64,000 nt of DNA from contig NC_058523.1 of NCBI RefSeq assembly GCF_904849725.1, forward strand, positions 343,893,948-343,957,947, read 5' to 3'. The stretch comes from Hordeum vulgare subsp. vulgare (lineage: Eukaryota; Streptophyta; Magnoliopsida; Poales; Poaceae). The notes beneath the pieces were generated by a model. That model had not been told where the DNA came from. It worked only from the letters and a program-made list of their open reading frames with translations, and ran no database searches. Positions 1 through 9,755 of this stretch are shown piece by piece (position 1 is the stretch's first letter; every line of letters begins with the position of its first letter). A program made the position numbers and the translations under genes.

Positions 1-2
1 TT

Positions 3-775
3 GAGAAATACAACATCAACGGTATCGCTTTCGTACCTTTGGCAAAGAGATATCTATGGCCGACCAAAAATCTACAAATTGTGGTGTCTCTGCTATTGGC
101 GAAGGAGGTATCGAGCATTATGGAAGAGTTGAAGCCATTTATGAACTTCAATTCTATGGTGAAAACCCACCAAACGTCGTAGTCTTCAAATGTTATTGGT
201 TTGAGCAGAAGGAGACTAGAAGGACTCATGAACATATAGGTCTAGTCGAAATCAAACAAAGCACCCATTTAGATGTTCCCGATGTCTATATTATGGCTCA
301 AGAGGTTATCCAAGTTTTCTATCTACCATGGGCCTGCAAAACTGATAAGAATCTGAATGGTTAGGATGTTGTTTATGAAGTAACGCCACATGCTAGACCA
401 CCTACCCTCAATGAATAGGATTATGAACCTCACATTAACCCAGACACATATGAAGGAGAATTCTTCCAAGAAACACGTCTTTCCAAGAAACGTTTCAAGA
501 ACCGCTCTACTTCACCCCAGAACATGGAAGTAGACAGCGAGTAAATCCGACTTCACCCCTGAGCCGGAACAACCTGAGTCATAACTGGAAGAGGTTTCTA
601 CCGCAGATGACCTGTCAATGCTTGACCAATTACAGAAAGGCCTTCCACTTGTTGATGTCATTGAACCTGATGAGCACGACATTAATGACGACACGCGTGA
701 TAGTGATGATGATGATGCATTTATTGATCCCAAAGCATATATAAACGATCGAGACTATTATCAGTTTGTATGCAT
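3..775 (+). pseudogene. CACTA TNP2-type transposase, C-terminal (DUF4216-like) remnant
   Basis: The open stretch 56-364 reads as the C-terminal domain of plant TNP2-like transposases: a GRVEAIYEL strand, VVVFKCYWFEQ, then EVIQVFYLPW. This domain lies after the catalytic transposase domain, which is outside the window. An acidic tail rich in Asp and Glu runs to about 775. Lesions seen: a frameshift near 22 (the stretch before it reads EKYNING in another frame), stops at 362-364, 416-418 and 542-544, and another frame change after 544. It is therefore a decayed gene. The next CACTA gene starts about 90 bp downstream in the same direction, the usual order for grass CACTA elements. Confidence 0.8.
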
Positions 776-865
776 CCCAATTTAAGTTATGTACATATTA
801 TTATTCATGTCAGGTATTCAGTTTTCTTATGTTGTACTAATTTCTTTTACTCTTTGTCATGGCAG

Positions 866-1395
866 GTGTTGAAATATGGTGGGCGCGGGTCCAGAGCGCT
901 TCACGGGTACTTCTTCGTTCGCGGCCCGTGGGAGGGGTACTTCCATTCCACCCCTATATCTCTAATGAGCGTTGATAAAAAATATTGGGCACCCGCGGGC
1001 GCTTCTTCATCAGTTTCGTTGCCCACCAGGAGAGGAGGTCGGGGAGGGAAGAAGCAAATAGGTACAGGACGTGGCCGAGGGAGAGGTAGGTGGACTGCTA
1101 CGCCTTCCTCGCCGCCACCCCCAGCTCATTCACCCGAGCACATGACTACTAGGGTGGACCCATTTGAGCTGGAGGCTACAGAGACTCGGGATCACGAGCC
1201 TTGGGTCCACGGGCTTCGACCCATGATACTTTGGTTCCACAGGCTTTCGCCCACGAGACTCCGGTCCCAGGGGCTACGTCCCAGGAGACTCTGGTCCCAG
1301 AGGCTTTGGCCCACGAGACTCGGGATCCTGGGGCTACGTTCCACGAGACGTCCGGATGGGGTACCTCGCTGGATCCAATCAAGGGGTCGGGTGGC
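866..1395 (+). pseudogene. CACTA second gene (plant Ptta/En-Spm type), 5' part of exon 1
   Basis: Begins after a possible splice acceptor (GGCAG, 861-865). It encodes a Gly/Arg-rich stretch (RRGGRGG, then GRGRGRGR), a Pro-rich segment and five 30-bp repeats coding for a VPQAFAHETP-like decapeptide. The reading frame changes within the first, 29-bp repeat. Element B interrupts it at 1395. The frame resumes after the GTGGC target duplication at 21246 with an acidic run and the VPVYQ motif. This gene class is annotated as Transposase_24 or Ptta/En/Spm; its role in transposition is not well defined. The start codon is not certain. Confidence 0.65.
1204..1352 (+). repeat. 30-bp in-frame tandem repeat in the CACTA second gene
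   Basis: Five units start at 1204, 1233, 1263, 1293 and 1323. Four are 30 bp; the first is 29 bp. They code for ten-residue repeats of the type VPQAFAHETP. The 1-bp shortfall in the first unit shifts the frame of everything upstream relative to the repeats. Confidence 0.85.
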
Positions 1396-1479
1396 TGATA
1401 ACCCACAAGTATAGGGGATCGCCACAGTTTTTGAGGGTAGAGCATTCAACCCAAATTTATTGATTCGACTCAAGGGGAG

Positions 1480-3135
1480 TGATACGTCCCAAACGTAACT
1501 ATAATTTATGCTTGTTCCATGATCTTTTGGGTGACATTGTTATATGTTTTGCTACACTTTTATATCATTTTACACATATTTGGACTAACCTACTAACTCA
1601 GTGCACCCAGTGCCAGTTTATGTGTGCTGATGTCTATTTTGCACGGGCTTTTACCCAATTCTCCGAAGCCCAAAAAATTCCAGATTTTTTTTATAAAAAA
1701 TCAGCGAAACACAAGCTTCCGGATCACCGAAGATGGGCCAAAGGGGGGCCAGGGGCCTCCCAGGCGGCCTGCTGGCGCGACCAGGCCCTAGGTCGCGCCA
1801 GGAGGTCGCCTGGGTGGGTCCCACCTCCTCCGGTGCCCTCCTTTGGCCTATATTTAGAGTCCCGAGAGGAAACCCTCGAACACTTTCTGGAATCGCGAAT
1901 TTCTCCACCGTTCCGCTGCCGCAGCGCTTCTGAGATCGGGAGCGTCACGAGACCTCTTGCCGGCACCCTGCTCGAGGGAGGCTTGACCTCCGGGAGCTTC
2001 TCCACCGCCATGGGCGCTTCCCGGACGTGCCATGAGTAGTCCTCCTTTGACCATGAGTCCATGACCAGTAGCTATGTGATGCCTTCTCTCCAATCTTGTG
2101 CTTCAATGGTTAGTCCTTGTGAGCTGCCCTACATGATCAAGGCATCTATGTAATTCTCTTGCTATTGCTATGCTCGGTTTGTTGGGATCCGATGGATTAT
2201 GAGATTATGTTCAGATTGTTATGAGTTATATGTCTGATTATACTTTTATATTATGTTCCTTTGCGATTCATGCATGTTCTCCGTTGCTATTTATTGCTTT
2301 GGCCAAGTAGTAGATTGTAACTCCAAGAGGGAGCGTTATGCATGATTGTGGGTTCATGCCCCTCGATGTCTAGCTCGAGTGGCAGAAACATGAGACTAGG
2401 GGATGTGCTTGTTGCCACCAGGGAGAAAACAACGGTGCTTGTGACCACGGTTGCAAGGATTGTTTACCTTAGACATAGTTCGTTAATGCAGTTGCCCGTT
2501 GCTTTGAGTTTACACTTTAGGTGGGGCTCGCAACTTAATACCAGAGATATGTTCTGGATAGATATCTCAAGGTGGATGATTAGTAAGTAGATTCTGATGA
2601 GTAAACGGTCTACTTGTCTTGGCGTACCGCCCATTACTATTGAACCTCTAACTATCAAGTAGCATAATTAGCATTGCAGTGCGATCATAATTTTGTCAAT
2701 TGTCCAACTGTGATTTGTTTACCCAAGCATAGTTGTTTATCGTCTTTTGGGAGAGAGACATCACTAGTGAACATCATGTGACTCCGGTCCATATCACCAT
2801 CATTGTTTACACCTCCACCATTTACCGCTTTCATTTACTTTTCCGTTGCAATCACTATTACTTTCCCGCTTGTGTTTTGATCCTTTGCAAACTACAAGGC
2901 CAGAGAGATTGACAACCTCTCTGTACTCGTTGGGAGCAAAGTTATTTATTGTGTGTGCAGTTCCACGTCTTCTCCTGACCAGGACAAGAGACACCTACTT
3001 GTTGAGCCTAGGAGTCCCCTGGTTCGATAAACCTTATAGTCTCCTTGTAAGGGAAATCTGCTGCTTACTACATCTCCACCTTCCACTTGCGGTAACCAAC
3101 GAGGGGCGAGAAGTATATTCATCAACTCGTCATCA
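1480..3135 (+). repeat. Solo LTR of a different gypsy family (copy 1)
   Basis: It starts TGATACGTCC and ends TCATCA, 1656 bp, with near-matching 5-bp flanks GGGAG (1475-1479) and CGGAG (3136-3140), inside the element B LTR. No internal region is present, so it is a product of LTR-LTR recombination or of internal loss. A GC-rich hairpin lies near 1760-1815 and a TATA-like CTATATTTAG near 1847. The ORFs in it (for example 1724-2062 and 1854-2093) are chance frames in the GC-rich part. The duplicate is at 22540-24179. Confidence 0.85.
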
Positions 3136-4069
3136 CGGAGCCAAAGAATATTCTCGAGCATTAGAAGCTCAATTGTCAATTCAACCACACGTGAAACACT
3201 TAATATGTGTAGCAAAATATTTAGTAGCAAAGCAGTATGGGAGTAACGGTAACAGTGGCAAATGTGACAGTAGCAGTTTTGTAGTGATTGTAACAATAGC
3301 AACGAAAAAGTAACTTAGCAAAGATCAATATGTGAAAAGCTCCTAGGCAATGGATCAATGATGGATAATTATGTCGGATGACATTCATCATTCAACAGTC
3401 ATGACATAGGGTGATACAGAACTAGCTCCAAATCATCAATGTAATGTAGGCATGTATTCCATATATAGTCATACATGCTTATGGAAAAGAACTTGCATGA
3501 CATCTTTTGTCCTACCATCCCATGACAGCGGGGTCCTAATGGAAACTAAGGGATATTAAGGCCTCCTGTTAATAGAGAATCAGACCAATGCATTATCACT
3601 TAGTGAATACATGAACTCCTCAAACTACGGTAATCACCGGAAAGAATCCCAGTTATTGTCACCCTGGGGGATGCGGATCATAACTCGTAATAGGTGTCTA
3701 CAACTTGCAAGATAGGATCAAGAACACATATATATATTCATGAAAACATAATAGGTTCATATATGAAATAATAGCACTCGGGCCCTAGTGACAAGCATTA
3801 AGCATAGCAAAGTCATAGCAACATCAATCTCTTAACATAATGGATACTACGGATCAAACCCTACCAAAACCAATTCGATTACATGATAGATCTCATCCAA
3901 CCTATCACCGTCCAGCAAGACTATGATGGAATGACTAACAAATGACAGAGAGCATCATGAAATTGGTGATGAAGGACGGTTGGTGATAACGACGACGTTT
4001 ATTTCCCCTCTTCAGAGCCCAAATTAGACTCCAGATCTGCCCTCCCGAGGAAGAACAGGAGGTGGCAGC

Positions 4070-5646
4070 CGATGTCCCACAAGCGTATGGGATCACAATA
4101 GTTTTCGAGGGTAGAGTATTCAACCCAAATTTATTGATTCAACTCAAGGGGAAGCGAAAGAACATTCTCAAGTATTAGCAGTTGAGTTGTCAATTCAACC
4201 ACACCTGAAAGATTAGTGTCTGCAAGCAAAGTATCAGTAGCAAGGTAGTATGATAGCAACGGTGCCAGAAAAAGCCTTGGTTGACAGGATTGTCAGTACC
4301 GCTTACCTAGCCTCGGCAACGGCGCCAACAAAGTCTTGCAACAAGTAACAATAGGGTAGCAAGGAACAGTAATAGCAGCAGCAGCAAAGTAACAAGTAAC
4401 AACAGTAGCAATAGCAGCAAAGTAACAACAGTAGTGACAGCAGCAAAGTGGCCCAATCCCTCTTGTAGCAAGAGACAAGCCTAGGCAAAGTAACGTAGCG
4501 AGAACCAGTAGTAAAACACTCGTAGGCAGTGGATTGGTGATGGATGAGTATGACGGATGTCATTCATCATGTAACAGCTATAACACAGAGAGATATGTGG
4601 CTAGCTCCCGTTCATCAATCTAATGTAGGCATGTATTACGTATGTAGTCATACGTGCTTAGGGAAAAGAACTTGCATGACATCTATTGTCCATCCCTCCC
4701 GTGGCAGTGGGGTCCTAATGGAAACTACAGGATATTAAGGTTCTCCTTTTAATAAAGAACCGGACCAACGCATTAACATGCGGTGAATACATGAACTCCT
4801 CATACTATGGTCATCTCCGGGAGTGGTTCCGGCTATTTTCACTCCGGGGTTGCCGGGTCATAACACATAGTAGGTGACTACAACTTGCAAGATAGGATCT
4901 AAAACACACATATATTGGCGACAACATAATAGGTTCAGATCTGAAATCATGTCACTCGGGCCCCAGTGACAAGCATTAAGCATAGCCAAGTAGTAGCAAC
5001 ATCAATCTAGAACATAGTGGATACTAAGGATCAATCCCTGTCAAGAACTAACTCAATTACATGATAGATATCATCCAACTCATCACCGTCCAGCAAGCCT
5101 ACGATGAGATTACTCACGAACGATGAAGAGCATCATGGAATTGTTGATGGAGAAAGGTTGATGATGATGATGATGGCGACGATTTCCCCTCTCCGGAGCC
5201 CGAAACGGACTCCAGATCTGCTCTCCAGATGAAGAACAGGATATGGCAGCGCCTCCGTATCGCAAAACGCGATGAAACCTTCTCTCTGATTTTTTTTTCC
5301 AGGCGAAACAGAATATATAGAGCTGACATTGGGGGCGGTGGTGTCACGTGGGCCCCACAAGCCCTCACGGCGCGACCATAGGGGGTGGCCGCGGCCTGTG
5401 GGCTTGTGGCCCACTGGCACGCCCCCTCCGGTGGATCTTTGCGCAGGTATTTTTCTTTTATTCCAGAAAAAATCTCCGTAAATTTTCATGACGTTCCGAG
5501 AACTTTCATTTCTGCACAAAAACAACAGCATGGCAATTCTGCTGAAAACAGCGTCAGTCCGGGTTAGTTCCATTCAAATCATGCAAATTAGAGTCCAAAA
5601 CAAGGGTAAAAGAGTTCCAAAAAGTAGATACGACGGAGACATATCA
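4070..5646 (-). repeat. 3' LTR of element A
   Basis: It matches 12348-13921 along its whole length; the first base has changed from T to C at 4070. It holds a GC-rich inverted repeat (GTGGGCCCCACAAGCCC at 5348 with its partner ending at 5414), a TATA-like CTATATATTC near 5320 on the sense strand, an AGC/AAC-rich stretch near 4330-4450, and two copies of primer-site-like sequence at 4257-4338. Confidence 0.9.
4257..4338 (-). repeat. Primer-site-like sequences inside the element A 3' LTR
   Basis: Two segments resemble the sequence outside the 5' LTR of A: GCAACGGTGCCAGAAAAAGC (near 4257) and TCGGCAACGGCGCCA (4313-4327). The second is a near-perfect complement of the tRNA-Asp 3' end and fits it better than the working site at 12320-12337. 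The same block is in the other LTR at 12535-12620. Confidence 0.8.
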
Positions 5647-5661
5647 ACTCCCCCAAGCTTA
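5647..5661 (-). promoter_or_regulatory. Polypurine tract of element A
   Basis: ACTCCCCCAAGCTTA on the + strand is TAAGCTTGGGGGAGT on the sense strand, directly against the start of the 3' LTR. This is the expected position of the plus-strand primer. Confidence 0.9.
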
Positions 5662-7563
5662 AAGCCTTGCTTGTCCTCAAGCAACTCAGTTGACAAACTG
5701 AGAGAGACAAAAGAAAAACTTTGACGAACTCTGTTCGATCTTGTGGTTGCAACTATGTATAACTCATAACCAGAATTTCAGCAAGATCACAAGCAAACCA
5801 CATAAGCAAATGACATGTAGGTTTCACGGTAAACTCATATCAATGGCATAATCAGCTAGTGAGCAAATAATAATAAGTCTCAAACGTCAACACTTCAATC
5901 AAAACAACATGAAGTAGTACGAATAGATGGCATCTCGCCAGCTCTTTCTGAGTCCGCAAAACATAAATGCAGAGCACCTTAAAAGACCAAGGGCTGACTA
6001 AACATTGTAATTCATGTCAATGAAGATCTAGTCATAGTCACACTCAACACAGTTAAAAGCAAAGCATAAAAATGATAGAGGTGCTCTCTAATTGGTGCTT
6101 TTTGTAAGAGGAGGATGACTCAACAGGAACAAAATAGACAGGCCCTTCGCAGAGGGGAGCAGTGATTTGCAGAGGTGCGAGAGCTCAAGCTTTGAAAACA
6201 GAGATAATAATTTTGGGTGGTATGATTTCATTGTCAACACAATGACTAAGAGTTCTCAATATCTTCCACGCTACACATGCTATAGGTGGTTCCCAAACAG
6301 AAAAGTAAAGTTTTGACTCCCCACCACCAATCAATCACACTCCACGGCTAGCCGAATCCTCGGGTACCGTCCAAACCAACATCAATCCTGGGGGAGTTTT
6401 GTTTGCAATTATCTTTTCGATTTGAGAATGGAACTGGGAATTCCAATTACCGGCCCCTTTCTCATGAATGATAGTGAATAAACACATATCGAGGATAACA
6501 CGCCTAGCATGGAAGATACCAATAGCCCCCTGTCACCACATGAGCGGTTTGGCCATGCAAAACAGATTATTTCTTGAAGGTTTAGAGAATGGCACATGCA
6601 AATTTACTTGGAACGGCAGGTAGATACCGTACATAGGTAGGTATGGTGGACTCACATGGCACAACTTTGGGTTTAGGGAGGTGGATGCACAAGCAGTATT
6701 CCCGCTTAGTACAAGTGAAGGCTAGCAAAAGACTGGGAAGCGACCAACTAGAGAGCGACAATAGTCATCAAAATGCATTGAGAGTAACTAACATTGAGTG
6801 CAAGCATGAGTAGGACATAAATCACCATGAACATGAACATCATAGAGGCTATGTTGATTTTGTTTCAACTACATGCGTGAACATGCGCCAAGTCAAGCCA
6901 CTTGAATCATTCAAAGGAGGATACCATCCTATCATACTACATCATAGTCATCTCAACATTCATGTGGGCATCCAAGACAAACCATTATAAGCTCCTAGCT
7001 AAGTAAGCATGGCATAATCAACTATGATCTCTAAGTTGTCATTGCAAACATGTTTCTCTCACAACAAAGCTGAATCAGGCATGATGAGCTAGTCATATTT
7101 ACAAAAACAAAATAGATGGAGTTCATACCAGCTTTTCCAGGCTCAGTCACTTCATCATATATCGTCATTATTGCCTTTCACTTGCACGACCGAACGATGT
7201 GAACAATAATAAGCGTGCTCGTGCATTGGACTACGTTGGAATCTGCAGGCAACACAAAGGAGAAGACAAAGTAATATGGCTCTTTGAAAGCTAAACATGT
7301 ATGCATACAAGAGCCACTAAACATTGTAATCATAGTCTTCTACCTTGACCCAAAGAAAAAGAAAACTATTTACACGGGAAAGCTCCCAACAAGAAAAACA
7401 AGAAAAAGAAAGTCTTTTTGGATTTTCTCAAACTAGACAGACACACGAAAAGAAAACGAGAACAAGAAAATAAAACTAGCATGGATGATACAGTGGCAAG
7501 GTGTGAACACCGGGCTAACAAAGTGAAAGCATAAGCAAGAATGTAAAGTCGGTGAGAACACGT
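5662..7563 (-). other. Non-coding 3' region of element A with a conserved core
   Basis: About 1.9 kb with no credible ORF. It aligns by eye with the matching region of element B (14313-16279 and 25497-27477). The best core is 6687-6726, containing GCACAAGCAGTATTCCCGC then TTAGTACAAG and GGCTAGCA. The same core occurs in element G at 60636-60681. AGGTAGGTATGGTGGACTC just upstream on the + strand is also shared. Confidence 0.7.
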
Positions 7564-7578
7564 ACTCCCCCAAGCTTA
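7564..7578 (-). promoter_or_regulatory. Second, internal polypurine-like tract of element A
   Basis: ACTCCCCCAAGCTTA, identical over 15 bases to the true polypurine tract at 5647-5661, lies 1.9 kb further inside and 11 bp past the ORF3 stop. Whether it primes plus-strand synthesis is not known. Confidence 0.7.
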
Positions 7579-7588
7579 GGCTTTTGGC

Positions 7589-8568
7589 CTAACTTGGTCT
7601 TCTCCCAAGTATGGTCCTGGCGAAATCCAAAATCATAATGGGGGTTATACGGGAGCGCTGCAGCCACTGTTGTGTGAGCTCCTCTGGGTCCCACTGATAA
7701 ACTGGCGTGTGGTACTCGACTGGTGGCTCGGGCACGGGCACCTGTGGTTGGGCTAAGCCCCAATATGTGTAGATGTCCGAGAGTATAATAATGTACCTGC
7801 CTGCATGAAGATTGAACAAAGAAGGAGCAGGCAAAGTAATAGTCTCACGAGTACCCTGACTAAATACCAGGTTATAAATCATCCTTCCACCTATATCTCT
7901 ATCAAGAAAGTCATGGCGAACCATGCTATCGTAATCTAGATATCTCTCGGGAAGAAGCATCTCTTCTTCCTCCTCCAGTCTAATGGGTATCTCAAAGTGT
8001 CTGGCAAGACGGGTAGCATAGATACCTCCATAGACAACACCTTTAGAACGGTTAAGGTTCAACCGTTGAGCTACTATAGCGCCCAAGCTATAAGTTTTAT
8101 CGTTATAAAGGGCTTCGCGTAAGACCGCAAGATCTGGGGAACTAAGTGACCCAGCTTTCCCACGGCCAATCAAACATTTTCCCATGAATAGTGAGAAGTA
8201 CCGAAGCACGGGAAAATGAATGCTAGCAGCTCTAGCGCAAGACACTCCTCTCTCCTCTCGTACAACAATTGTACCGATAAAAGGTTCCAAGTCCCGTGGA
8301 CGAGGTTCATGAATATCCCCAACGTAAGGTAATTTGCAAACATTGCAAAAATCCTGGAGCGACATGCGATGGGGGACATCATAAAGTTTAAACTCAACCA
8401 TAGGAGGATTCTTCCTCGGATAGAAGTTAAAGCTTTGTACGTAGATATTAGTGAGGAGGAGGTGTTGCAAACACTTATCTTCAACGAAGGCGGTAAGGCC
8501 TCGTTCTCCACCAAGTGATAGAAGTCCTCATAAATTCCAGCGGCGCGTAATAACACGTGCTTGGCCAC
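7589..8568 (-). pseudogene. ORF3 (env-position protein, Athila ORF-1-like) of element A
   Basis: A 293-codon open frame (8470-7589) continues N-terminally into another frame (8568 to about 8495) through one frameshift near 8495. The product lines up with ORF3 of element B: a DFCNVCKLP motif near residue 40 (DFNHACKTP in B), IHFPVLRYFSLFMGKC (IHFHVIHYLALFIGRC), GGIYATRLARHFEIPIR (GGIYATRLANYLGIPIR), then ITLPAPSLFN (ITLPAPAFFN). It resembles the plant retrotransposon ORF-1 family linked to Athila, which is recognition only. Its role is unknown. No clear signal peptide or membrane segment is seen. Apart from the frameshift it is open, while gag has stops. An LTR-like segment lies upstream and a polypurine-like tract just after the stop. 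Confidence 0.7.
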
Positions 8569-8994
8569 TCACACACTCGAACTTCCGCGACTCGAGGGAC
8601 CGGATACTTGGGCTTCTTCTCACCCCCATCATCCATGGGGCCACGGCTTGACGAGCCTCTCAAGAACCTCCTCATATTTTCCCTTTTCTATCTTTGAAAA
8701 TTTCTGAAATTTTTAGTGGTTCTAATGAAAAGTGAATAAGGCTCAACGAAACTCGTAGCAACTACTCCCACAAGTGCCTAGAGGTCATATTACGCATCAA
8801 AACTACTTGGGACCAGCTAGAATCAGCATACAAAGCTCAAGAACATGGTCACCAAGGCAGCAAAAATACGCGGAGTATAAGGCACTAGAGCAAAAACTAA
8901 TTGGACCAATGGAGGAGTCACTTACCAAGGAGTAATTTCCCAAAAACAGTTCGGAGAACAGTGATTTGAGCAAATAGATCGAAAATCCCAGCAA

Positions 8995-9250
8995 GAGGAG
9001 CAAGAACACGGGTTTGAGCTACGAAACGATTTTTTCTGGAGGTAGGAGAAGGAGATGGGAGCAAGAATGAGTGGAGGGGGTGCCTGTGGGCCCCACAAGC
9101 CTGGGTGGCGCGGCCAGGGGGGTGCCCACGCCCTAGGGCTTGTGGCCCACTGGTGTGGCCCCAGACAGACTCTTTGTCCCAGTATTTTTCAAATATTCCA
9201 GAAAAAATCATACTAGATTTTCACAGCGTTCGGAGAACTTTTATTTTCGG
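8995..9250 (-). promoter_or_regulatory. LTR-like (U3-like) segment upstream of ORF3 in element A
   Basis: A GC-rich inverted repeat at 9086-9150 (GTGGGCCCCACAAGCC with GGCTTGTGGCCCAC) is followed at 9181-9250 by TATTTTTC, ATTCCAGAAAAAATC and GAGAACTTT. The same elements occur in the same order in the element A LTR at 5348-5414 and 5447-5510. In the LTR they lie upstream of the TATA box. Here they lie about 500 bp upstream of ORF3 in the sense direction. A promoter function is inferred; no clear TATA box is seen. Confidence 0.55.
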
Positions 9251-9755
9251 GGTATTTTTCTACCGGACGCTAAAACATAAAATAGGGAAAACTAATCCAA
9301 ACCTATCATTTTTCTTATAAGCAACCTAAAGTGAAAGCTTGGAACAGAGGTTTGTGACTCCTCGAGTCATCCATCTCATGGTCATCGAAAGAAATCCGTC
9401 AATGGGGTTGATCAAATCCCCTCGACAAAACTTTCTCGAATCGCAAAAGAGAACGGAGAATTTTCGAATAGTCACTAAGTCACCTCAATGGGGATGTGTA
9501 TCTCCCCAACAAGCAGGTCATACTTCATCTTGACACGAGGAATAGGGCATTCAAAGCTCCCAATAAGAATCGATGAAGTTTTCTCGATAGCATTGATGCA
9601 ATGTACTCGATATTGTTTCTCCGGGAAGTGCACAGTATGCTCATTACCATTGACATGGAAAGTAACATTGCCTTTGTTGCAATCTATAACAGCCCTTGCA
9701 GTGTTTAAAAAGGGTCTTCAGAGGATGACACCATGGCATCATCCTTGGGAATATC

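Noticed and set aside
512..733. Ser-rich minus-strand ORF
   Set aside because: It is the complement of the acidic Asp/Glu tail of the CACTA transposase.
1651..2093. Several overlapping ORFs of 66-112 codons on both strands
   Set aside because: They lie in the GC-rich part of the solo LTR and recur at 22694-23136 only because the LTR is duplicated; no protein family is seen.
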